DNA from: Comamonas sp.
Lineage (GTDB): Bacteria; Pseudomonadota; Gammaproteobacteria; Burkholderiales; Burkholderiaceae_C
DNA: 41,793 nucleotides
NCBI RefSeq assembly: GCF_009360615.1
Contig: NZ_SPEY01000080.1
Location: 1 to 41,793, forward strand
Direction: 5' to 3'
Below the pieces are notes generated by a model. The model was not told the origin of the DNA. It was given only the letters and a program-made list of their open reading frames with translations, and did not search any database. Position numbers and translations under genes: made by a program. Shown in pieces: positions 17,660 to 23,961 of this stretch (position 1 is its first letter; every line of letters starts with the position of its first letter).

Positions 17660-18814
17660 ATGACTGACACCATCGACCGACTGGCCGGCCTTGCTCAGGG
17701 CAGCCCCACCTTCACCACCCGGCACGAGCGCGAAAAAGTCGCGCTGGCCACCCAGGCCTGCGAAGACCTGCTGCTGGGCAATCAACTGGACAGCGACCTG
17801 ACCCAGGCCGAACGCCTGGTGCTGGCTGCCGAACAGGCCCGCGTCAGCGGCGTGAGTGCTCTGGAAGCCGAATACCGCAGCCGCACCCAGGCTCTGGGCG
17901 ACGCCATCCCCCCAGAGCTGCGCGCCATCCTCGATCAGCCTGGCGCCCAGACCGGGCAGGCGCGCCTGGATGCCATGCTGCACTTCGTGCGCACGCTGGC
18001 TCTGAACCCGGCCCAGAGCGATCGGGCTGCGCTGCTGGCCATACCGGCCGCCGGCCTGTCGCTCAACGACACCGTGCTGCTGGCCCAGCTGATCGGCTTT
18101 GTCGCCTATCAGGCCCGTCTGCTGGCGGGGGTGAAGGCCATGGGCGAGCTGGGCGGCGTGAGCGAAGCGCCTGCCGCCCAGCCTGCCGATGCTGCCCCCT
18201 TTGTCCACCCTGCCAATCTGCCGCCGCCCGGAGAGCCACTGCGCCGCAACGGCTTTACCAGCGAAACCCTGGACTGGAAGGCCTGGCTGCAGGTGCTGGA
18301 CCCCGACACCGCCACGCCCGAGCAGCAGCAGGTTCTGGAAGTCAGCCACCCCAAGGCCAAGACCATGGATTTCTATCTGCTGCTGGCACGCCAGCCCCAG
18401 GTACTGATGGAGCGCTCCCAGGCGTTCAACGCCATCATGTACGCACCCGGCGGCCTGTCCCGCGCAGAGCGCGAAGTGGCGGCCACGGCCGTCTCGCGCT
18501 CCAATGGCTGCGTGTACTGCGCCTCGGTGCACGCCCAGCGCTTCGAGCAGCTGGCCAAGCGCAACGATGTGATGGCCCAGCTGTTCGACGAACCCGAGAC
18601 TGCCGGCACCAATGCCCGCGAGCGCGCCATCATCCAGGCTTCGCTGGCGCTGACGCGCACGCCGGGCAGCTTTGGCAAGCAGCACCTTCAGCCGCTGCGC
18701 GATGCCGGTCTGTCCGATCTGGAAATGCTGGACATGGTCCACTCGGCGGCCCTGTTTGGCTGGGCGAACCGCCTGATGCTGAATCTGGGTGTGGAGATTT
18801 ACGCCGCCGCCTGA
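17660..18814 (+). CDS. Probable fused CMD-domain / alkylhydroperoxidase-domain protein (Avi_7170 + Avi_7169 types)
   Basis: 384 residues, about twice the length of a single carboxymuconolactone-decarboxylase/AhpD-like unit. The C-terminal half has the redox site CVYCASVHA (Cys284, Cys287, His291) preceded by REVAATAVSRSNG, followed by MVHSAALFGWANRLMLNLG. The N-terminal half (residues 1-160) is a second helical CMD-like unit without a CxxC, and the two are joined by a Pro/Ala-rich linker (about 165-190). From memory, the two halves correspond to two TIGR families that are usually separate neighbouring genes next to a flavin monooxygenase. Probable peroxide or peroxide-like reductase partner for the upstream monooxygenase; activity and substrate unproven. 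Confidence 0.85.
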   Translation: MTDTIDRLAGLAQGSPTFTTRHEREKVALATQACEDLLLGNQLDSDLTQAERLVLAAEQARVSGVSALEAEYRSRTQALGDAIPPELRAILDQPGAQTGQARLDAMLHFVRTLALNPAQSDRAALLAIPAAGLSLNDTVLLAQLIGFVAYQARLLAGVKAMGELGGVSEAPAAQPADAAPFVHPANLPPPGEPLRRNGFTSETLDWKAWLQVLDPDTATPEQQQVLEVSHPKAKTMDFYLLLARQPQVLMERSQAFNAIMYAPGGLSRAEREVAATAVSRSNGCVYCASVHAQRFEQLAKRNDVMAQLFDEPETAGTNARERAIIQASLALTRTPGSFGKQHLQPLRDAGLSDLEMLDMVHSAALFGWANRLMLNLGVEIYAAA

Positions 18815-18940
18815 GGCGCTGTGCCCAGGCAAGCCCGCGCCGCCCTCCGCGCCGGGCGTCCTCTCCCGTTTCGCGGGAGGGGGGCGATGGCATCGCCTGA
18901 GCGCCCCCGCCGCGAGACGGCTCTTGCCCGGCGTCTCTGA
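18815..18940. repeat. GC-rich intergenic repeat, copy B (degenerate)
   Basis: Noncoding stretch after the CMD gene, similar in layout to 15971-16100: a CTCTCCC...GGGAG hairpin (perfect CTCCCG/CGGGAG, 18863-18879), a CGCCCCCGCC block, then CTTGCCCGGCGTCTCT, which matches the CTTCCCCGGTGTCTCT end of copy A. The CGGGAG hairpin lacks a T tract. Confidence 0.5.
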
Positions 18941-18980
18941 TTTCAGGCCGCACCAGTACCTGGGGCGGCTTACCTTTTCT

Positions 18981-19062
18981 GATAGCAGCTTGCGCAGATC
19001 TCTCAACCACTTGAGGTCGAATCCACCTTGAAGCCTATTGAAATCAGGCGCTAGCTGCTATC
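18981..19062. repeat. 82-bp element bounded by 15-bp inverted repeats
   Basis: GATAGCAGCTTGCGC (18981-18995) and GCGCTAGCTGCTATC (19048-19062) are inverted copies with 14 of 15 positions matching. The 52 bp between them include a shorter TTGA-rich segment. It lies in the convergent gap between the CMD and FIST genes and could act as a bidirectional structure or be a small nonautonomous element. Similar ends are, from memory, frequent in Comamonadaceae intergenic regions. Confidence 0.6.
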
Positions 19063-19072
19063 CACCTCAAGG

Positions 19073-20323
19073 CTATCTCCCGGTAAAAACCGTCAGCACG
19101 CCAGCCAGCTGATGCACATGCGCATCCATCAGCTGGGCCTCGGCCACCAGACCGATCAGGGGCACCGGCCCCAGCGCATGGCGCAGCAGTTTCAGCTCGG
19201 CATCGACGCCGCCGAACAGCTCGCTGCCCCGCCCCTTGCTGCTCACATAGATGGCACCGCGTACATGCTGCGGCACGGCCGACTCGGCCATGGTTTCGGG
19301 GCCGGCATCGGCAAAGTCGGGCTGCAGCGTATCTTTCAGGGCCGCGCCCATCTGCATCAGTTCATGGCGGGCCGCACTGCTCTGGCGCTGGCAGAAGATC
19401 ACCGTGTGCTCGGCCTCCACGGGCGACGACAGCGCAATGCCCTGGCGCACCGGGTCCAGCCCCACGATATGCAGCACCTGGGCCTCGTCGGTCAGCGCGC
19501 CGCGCTCCAGACCCCGGCCCAGCGGCGCAATCGCCGCCTGGGTCTTGCGCAGTTGGGACAGCGCAGCCTGCCAGCCGCCGCCGGCGCTGGGGCTGGCTTC
19601 CACATCCAGCATCTGCAGCAGTCGAGGCAAGGCGGGCTCGCCTTCGAGCTCCAGCACCACCGGGCCCCTGGCCTCGGTAATCTCCAATCCCGCACCCAAG
19701 GGCGCACACCCCTGAGCCAGCCTGGAGATGCAGGCCACGTCGGCATCGAAGGCCACCCCCGAAAAGCCGGCATGAAAGATGCCGACGCTGGCCTGGGCAC
19801 GCAAGCGGGGCAGGTCTTCGGCGCGGCAGGCAAACTGCATGCCCTGCTCGTTGCTGAGCGCCCCAAACAGGTTTCCCGAGCTGATGCGCTCGGACAGCTC
19901 CAGCAACAGCTCTGCCAGGTCGGGCTGGTCGATGCTGGAGTGCACCAGGGCCGAATGGGCTTCGAATCCGGCCTCGGCACCGCATTGCGCCAGCGGCGCC
20001 ACGCCGGAGTAGACGCGGTAATGGGCCGCTGGCAGGTCCAGCAACATGACCGCCAGCGAGGAGCTTTCGGAATACTCATGGTCCATGGCCAAAACGGCAT
20101 GGCCGGAACTGCCCACCCAGTCGGTCACCTGGGGCAACTCGCGCGCCAGCAGCGCCAGCAGTGGCTGCGCATGGGGCACCAGACCCTGGGCGATATAGAT
20201 CAGCCCCAGACGGTGCGGCTGCAAGGACTGACGCAGCAATTGTTCGCGCAGCTGCAGCACGACTTGCTCTGCCGCAGCGCGCCAGTCTTCATGGGCGGCA
20301 TGAGCGACGGGAAACAGTGACAT
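19073..20323 (-). CDS. FIST-domain protein (FIST_N + FIST_C)
   Basis: 416 residues from the ATG at 20323, where AGGAGG lies about 5 nt upstream; the frame extends to 20362 but that start has no such site. The N-terminal half (about 35-225) has the FIST N pattern: QPHRLGLIYIAQGL, a GSSGHAVLAMDHEYSESSSLAVMLLDLP segment and GISH-like FHAGFSGVAFDADV. The C-terminal part (about 230-410) holds FIST_C elements: HIVGLDPVRQGIALSSPVE, VRGAIYVSSKGRGSELFGGVDAELKLLRHALG and PLIGLVAEAQL. FIST is a ligand-binding sensory domain, usually linked to kinases or cyclases, but here it stands alone. It lies 72 bp downstream of the PhaM-like gene, on the same strand. Confidence 0.9.
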   Translation of the reverse strand: MSLFPVAHAAHEDWRAAAEQVVLQLREQLLRQSLQPHRLGLIYIAQGLVPHAQPLLALLARELPQVTDWVGSSGHAVLAMDHEYSESSSLAVMLLDLPAAHYRVYSGVAPLAQCGAEAGFEAHSALVHSSIDQPDLAELLLELSERISSGNLFGALSNEQGMQFACRAEDLPRLRAQASVGIFHAGFSGVAFDADVACISRLAQGCAPLGAGLEITEARGPVVLELEGEPALPRLLQMLDVEASPSAGGGWQAALSQLRKTQAAIAPLGRGLERGALTDEAQVLHIVGLDPVRQGIALSSPVEAEHTVIFCQRQSSAARHELMQMGAALKDTLQPDFADAGPETMAESAVPQHVRGAIYVSSKGRGSELFGGVDAELKLLRHALGPVPLIGLVAEAQLMDAHVHQLAGVLTVFTGR

Positions 20324-20395
20324 GAGTCCTCCTGTTCTTGCTGGGGAGAGGGTGCCTTGCACACACGATTTTCCACCTTGGCAGCGGTGGCTGGC

Positions 20396-21283
20396 TCAGG
20401 GCTTGCGCGAATTGGGAGAAGCTTTACCTGCCGTCTTCCTGGCCGGTGGCTGTTTGGCCGCCGTTTTTTTGGCGGCTGCTGTCTTGCTGGCTGGCGCTTT
20501 GGACTGGCTGCTCTTGGCCGCAGCCTTGCGTGCAGGCTTGGGTTCGGCGGTCGCAGCACTCTTTGCCGCACCTGTCGCCGCAGTTTTCGCCGCAGCTGCA
20601 GTGCCAAAGCCGCCAGCCTGCGCCATCACCTTTTCCAGGGTGGATTTGGCAAAGCCGCTGGCCATCTCGGTTGCGCGCTGGGCTGCGGCCAGGGTCTCGG
20701 GAGGAACGGGCTCGGCCATGGCCTTGGCGGCAATCTGCTGGAACTGCTGGGTCAGCGCACCCCACCATTGCATGGCCTGGCTCAAGCCGGGCTGAGAAGG
20801 CGGCTCGGCCTGGGCCTGGGCCTTGGCATCCGCCTCGGTAGTTGCGGGCTCTGCCTCGGGCTCCGGCACTGGCGCCGCTGATGGATCTGCGGCTGCCGTC
20901 CTGGCCGAGGCGCTGCCCATGGGCCAGCCGGCATTGCCGGTCGCAGCGGGCTCGGCCGGCGCTGCACCGGGGAAAGGAAAGGACTTGGCCAGCTCGCTCA
21001 TGCTGACATTCATGTCCTTGAGCGTGGACAGCGTCATGCGCTGCACTTCCAGTGCCTGGATGGTGGCAGCCAGGGCGCGGCTGTTTTGCTCCAGCCAGAA
21101 CTGCACGGCCTTGAGCTCGGCAATGCGCTTGTCCACCTCCTCCACGCTCACCGTGGGGGCCACCCATTGGGGCACGCGGCCCATGGGATTGGCCGCAGCG
21201 CCAGCGCTCTGCGCCAGCCCCTGCAAAAAGTCAAAGCCGGGAATGAACTTGCCGAAACCAAATGCCGATGCGTCACCGCTCAT
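20396..21283 (-). CDS. phaM: PhaM-like polyhydroxybutyrate granule-associated protein
   Basis: 295 residues, ATG at 21283 with GGAGAG just upstream. The N-terminal domain carries FIPGFDFLQGL, VAPTVSVEEVDKRIAELKAVQFWLEQNSRALAATIQALEVQRMTLSTLKDM, the typical PhaM segment that contacts PHA synthase and forms coiled helices. The middle is low-complexity Ala/Pro/Glu, and the last 75 residues are a Lys/Ala/Pro-rich histone H1-like tail (AAAKSSQSKAPASKTAAAKK), which in known PhaM binds DNA and ties PHB granules to the nucleoid. It therefore links granule formation to the chromosome during cell division. No pha genes are adjacent; the neighbours are a FIST gene downstream and a copper chaperone upstream. 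The gene symbol is by homology. Confidence 0.85.
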   Translation of the reverse strand: MSGDASAFGFGKFIPGFDFLQGLAQSAGAAANPMGRVPQWVAPTVSVEEVDKRIAELKAVQFWLEQNSRALAATIQALEVQRMTLSTLKDMNVSMSELAKSFPFPGAAPAEPAATGNAGWPMGSASARTAAADPSAAPVPEPEAEPATTEADAKAQAQAEPPSQPGLSQAMQWWGALTQQFQQIAAKAMAEPVPPETLAAAQRATEMASGFAKSTLEKVMAQAGGFGTAAAAKTAATGAAKSAATAEPKPARKAAAKSSQSKAPASKTAAAKKTAAKQPPARKTAGKASPNSRKP

Positions 21284-21410
21284 AGTGCTCTCCGCTGCAG
21301 GGATGGATACCAGAATCCGCATCCGGACAGGGCCGGACGCGGAACTAGCTTACTGCACTTGCGATGCTTGCTGCAAACAAGGGAGCAGGCTGCAGGCCTG
21401 GCTCATGGCC

Positions 21411-21926
21411 TCAATGCTGATGCCCGCCATGGCCCATGTGCTGATTCCCCGCTCCAGCAGCCGCTGGGGCCGTCGCGCGCACCGGCAGCTGCAGGCTCAG
21501 GCGCGAGAGGGCGCCCTTGGCATCCTTGAACACCAGGGTCACAGGCACCTGGCTGTCCTTGACCAGCGGAGCCTTGAGCTGCTGCAGCATCAGGTGATAG
21601 CCGCCGGGCTTGAGTTCCACCGCCACGCCCTGGGGCAGATCCAGGGCCTCGATGGCGCGCATGCGCATCACATCGCCCTCCATCTTCATCTCGTGCACCT
21701 CGGCCACGGCAGCGGCCGTGGTTTCCACGCCCACGAGCTTGAGCGGCTCCTGGGCCGTCAGGCGCATAAAGGCCCCCGAGGCCTGCTGACCCGCCACGCT
21801 GGCGCGAGCCCAGGCGTTCTCTACCTTGACATGGGCGGCATCGGCATGGGCCCAGGCCGCCCCCGAAACCAGCAGCGAGGCGACCAGCGAACCCAGGGCC
21901 ATCACGGTAAAACGACGCGTATTCAT
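21411..21926 (-). CDS. PCuAC-family periplasmic copper chaperone
   Basis: 171 residues from the ATG at 21926 (GGAGA precedes it); the open frame to 22028 is not needed. A signal peptide ends at GAAWA-HADAAH. The mature part matches PCuAC: VENAWARASVAGQQASGAFMRL, then the exact copper-site spacing H78-x10-M89-x21-H111-x-M113, in HEMKMEGDVMRMR and GYHLMLQQL. The C-terminus adds HMGHGGHQH, a second probable metal site. PCuAC delivers Cu(I) to the CuA centre of cytochrome c oxidase or buffers periplasmic copper. The upstream gene on the same strand is DUF2946-like, a common partner. Confidence 0.93.
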   Translation of the reverse strand: MNTRRFTVMALGSLVASLLVSGAAWAHADAAHVKVENAWARASVAGQQASGAFMRLTAQEPLKLVGVETTAAAVAEVHEMKMEGDVMRMRAIEALDLPQGVAVELKPGGYHLMLQQLKAPLVKDSQVPVTLVFKDAKGALSRLSLQLPVRATAPAAAGAGNQHMGHGGHQH

Positions 21927-21953
21927 GAAACCATCTCCATTCAAATTCAGTCT

Positions 21954-22036
21954 GGACTTACGCAAACAAGGATGCATCAAGCATGCTCTGCTTGAAACCA
22001 GGCCCTTGCCTGGGCCTGACTTGCGCAAGTCGTGTC
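21954..22036. repeat. Inverted-repeat element, copy 1
   Basis: Begins GGACTTACGCAAACAAGG and ends TTGCGCAAGTCGTGTC. The arms GACTTACGCA (21955-21964) and TGCGCAAGTC (22022-22031) are inverted, 9 of 10 matching. Inside is a perfect CAGGCCC/GGGCCTG hairpin (21999-22018). The same end sequences recur in the same order at 22566-22627, so these are two copies of one element. It lies between the PCuAC start and the DUF2946 stop. Confidence 0.7.
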
Positions 22037-22066
22037 AATCTCAAATCGCACTGAAGCGCTTGACCA

Positions 22067-22468
22067 TCAAGCGCCTTCAGCTATGTTTTTCAAGGTGTCA
22101 AAAGGCGGCGCACGTACGGGCGGCAGGGTAGAGACAAAAGCTCTGTGTGCGACCTCGGCCCAGGGCCGGGCATCGAGAACGGCGCGATGACTGCCCGAGC
22201 CTGGCTGCTGCGCGGGCGGCGGCGCCAGCAGCGGCAGGCACAGTGCGCAATCCAGTCCATGCGGGGTGGCAGCATCGTCGCTGGCGGGGCTGGGCACCCA
22301 GTGGGTGCTGCCGCTGGCCGTGCACACCGCCTCCCAGCCGGCAGGCGGCGTGGCGCGCGCCCAGGGCGTGAGCATGCTGACCAGCAAAACGCAAAACCAC
22401 GCACCCAGCGCCCAGCGCGCCATAAGGGCTGCCGGTTGCTGCCGAGGAGGGTGTGCGCGCCAATGCAT
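22067..22468 (-). CDS. DUF2946-like protein
   Basis: 133 residues; assigned by pattern to DUF2946, a small family found beside copper genes. An N-terminal hydrophobic stretch (ALMARWALGAWFCVLLVSMLTPWARA, about residues 15-40) is a signal or membrane anchor. The remaining part shows EAVCTASGSTHWV and HGLDCALCLPLL, matching the family's C-x-D/S-G and CxxC-like ends. The start could instead be the ATG about 15 codons in. The stop codon falls inside an 11-bp hairpin with one bulge (CTGAAG...CTTCAG, 22051-22080). It lies 140 bp upstream of the PCuAC gene on the same strand, so co-regulation is plausible. Function unknown. Confidence 0.68.
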   Translation of the reverse strand: MHWRAHPPRQQPAALMARWALGAWFCVLLVSMLTPWARATPPAGWEAVCTASGSTHWVPSPASDDAATPHGLDCALCLPLLAPPPAQQPGSGSHRAVLDARPWAEVAHRAFVSTLPPVRAPPFDTLKNIAEGA

Positions 22469-22565
22469 GGGGCGATTGTAGGAGCGGGACCGCTATCCGG
22501 TTGGCGACGCAGGGCTTGCACCACTTGCCTCTACGATAGCGTGGTCACGGAGACCTATCCCGATG

Positions 22566-22627
22566 GGACTTCCGCAAACAGGGATGCAGCATCGAACTGC
22601 CTGCACCGGTTCTGCGGAAGTCGTGAC
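22566..22627. repeat. Inverted-repeat element, copy 2
   Basis: Begins GGACTTCCGCAAACAGGG and ends CTGCGGAAGTCGTGAC. The arms GACTTCCGCA (22567-22576) and TGCGGAAGTC (22613-22622) are a perfect 10-bp inverted repeat. The first 23 bp match copy 1 at 21 positions and the last 16 at 13. It lies 30 bp upstream of the GST start and may affect its expression. Confidence 0.7.
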
Positions 22628-22657
22628 CCATTCACAGCAACCGTTCAGGAGACAAGC

Positions 22658-23317
22658 ATGCTGACTTTGTGCGGATTTTCAGCCAGCAATTACTACAACA
22701 AGGTCAAGCTGGCCTTGATGGAAAAGCAGATTCCCTTCGCCGAGGAACTGGCCTGGCTGGGCAGCACCAATCCCGAGGAATCACCGCTGGGCAAGGTCCC
22801 ATATCTGCGCACTCAGCATGGCGCCATCAGCGAGTCCGACGCCATCATCGAATATGTGGAAGCGCTGTCCAGCAAGGTGCCGCTGCTGCCGACAGACCCT
22901 TTTGCGGCGGCCAAGGTGCGCGAACTCTGCGTCTATCTGAACCTGCACCTGGAGCTGGTGGCGCGCAACCTCTATCCCCAGGCCTTCTTCGGCGGCAAGA
23001 TCAGCGACTCCACGCGCGACAAGACCCTGGAGCAGCTGAAAAAGAACATTGCGGCCTTTGCCAAGCTGGCCCGCTTCGACACCCCGTTCATCGCGGGCGA
23101 CAGCTTCACGCTGGCCGACTGCAGCGCCATCGTGCATCTGCCCCTGGTCAGCAGCGCCAGCAAGATCCTGGGCGGCAGCGATCTGCTGGCCGAGCTGCCG
23201 GTGCGCGACTATCTGGCGCGCATGAGCGAGCGTCCCACGGTGCAGAAGGTCAACACCGATCGCAAGAGCAATACCGAAGAGCTGATGGCACGCATGCAGG
23301 CCAAGGCTGCGCGCTGA
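22658..23317 (+). CDS. Glutathione S-transferase
   Basis: 219 residues from ATG 22658, with AGGAG 7 nt upstream. The N-terminal thioredoxin-like domain (1-80) reads MLTLCGFSASNYYNKVKLALMEKQIPF, then GKVPYLRTQHGAISESDAIIEY, where the cis-Pro (VPYL) and the E/S-D pair bind glutathione. The all-helical C-terminal domain includes LADCSAIVHLPLVS. It is a cytoplasmic conjugating or peroxide-handling enzyme; the class and substrate cannot be fixed by eye. An inverted-repeat element ends 30 bp upstream. The VOC gene follows 57 bp downstream on the same strand, so the two may form an operon. Confidence 0.93.
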   Translation: MLTLCGFSASNYYNKVKLALMEKQIPFAEELAWLGSTNPEESPLGKVPYLRTQHGAISESDAIIEYVEALSSKVPLLPTDPFAAAKVRELCVYLNLHLELVARNLYPQAFFGGKISDSTRDKTLEQLKKNIAAFAKLARFDTPFIAGDSFTLADCSAIVHLPLVSSASKILGGSDLLAELPVRDYLARMSERPTVQKVNTDRKSNTEELMARMQAKAAR

Positions 23318-23374
23318 TGCGGCAGGGCCTGGTCTAGCCTGTCCGGGCCCGCTGATGCTACGCTTGAGACCATC

Positions 23375-23788
23375 ATGCAAAGCGCTTTTCATCTCGCCTA
23401 TCACGTGACCGATCTCGACCAGGCCCGCCGTTTCTACGGCGGCGTGCTGGGCTGCCGCGAGGGTCGCAGCACCGACACCTGGGTCGATTTCGACTTCTTC
23501 GGCCACCAGATCTCCCTGCACCTGGGTACGCCCTTTGCCGTGAGCAACACCGGCAAGGTCGGCAACCATATGGTGCCCATGCCCCACCTGGGCGTGATCC
23601 TGCTCAAGCCCGACTGGCTGGCCCTGGCCGAACGCCTCAAGGCCGCCGGCACGGCCTTCATCCTGGAGCCACAGGTGCGCTTCGAGGGTGAGCCCGGCGA
23701 GCAGTGGACGATGTTCTTCACCGACCCCTGCGGCAACCCGATCGAGGTCAAGGGGTTCGCCAGCTGGGAAGCTGTGTACCAACACTGA
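23375..23788 (+). CDS. VOC-family (glyoxalase/dioxygenase-like) protein
   Basis: 137 residues, a single vicinal-oxygen-chelate unit made of two beta-alpha-beta-beta-beta modules. The opening FHLAYHVTDLDQARRFYGGVLGC has the usual first metal His and D-x-xRF(Y) pattern; FFGHQISLHLG supplies a second His; FFTDPCGNPIEVKGF carries the C-terminal Glu. This arrangement fits a metalloenzyme such as a glyoxalase, or an extradiol dioxygenase-like or antibiotic-binding relative; which reaction is catalysed cannot be decided. The gene follows the GST. A GC-rich hairpin follows the stop codon. Confidence 0.9.
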   Translation: MQSAFHLAYHVTDLDQARRFYGGVLGCREGRSTDTWVDFDFFGHQISLHLGTPFAVSNTGKVGNHMVPMPHLGVILLKPDWLALAERLKAAGTAFILEPQVRFEGEPGEQWTMFFTDPCGNPIEVKGFASWEAVYQH

Positions 23789-23799
23789 TCCCCCGGGCA

Positions 23800-23826
23800 G
23801 CGTCCCGCCCTGCCCCGCAGGGACGC
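23800..23826. repeat. GC-rich hairpin in the gap between VOC and recD (repeat copy C, partial)
   Basis: GCGTCCC (23800-23806) pairs with GGGACGC (23820-23826), and CCCTGC with GCAGGG can form an alternative inner stem. The following CCTTGCTGGCCGTCTCGCGG weakly resembles the end of repeats A and B. No T tract follows on either strand, so it is listed as a structure, not a terminator. Confidence 0.4.
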
Positions 23827-23961
23827 GGCCCTTGCTGGCCGTCTCGCGGCTGGACTGTGCCAGCATCACAGGCGCATCACTGCGAGCCCGGCCCAGTGGG
23901 AGACCTGAGTAGCTTGAGCGAAATCAGTCTCCAGGGCCTGCCTGGATTGCGATATCAGCTA

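Noticed and set aside
16310..19006. 898-codon minus-strand frame over the FMO and CMD genes
   Set aside because: Low-complexity mirror of two well-supported plus-strand genes, with no ribosome-binding site and no family resemblance.
22145..22657. Upstream extension of the GST frame to 22145
   Set aside because: The upstream part is antisense to the DUF2946-like gene and contains the inverted-repeat element; AGGAG and the thioredoxin fold place the start at 22658.
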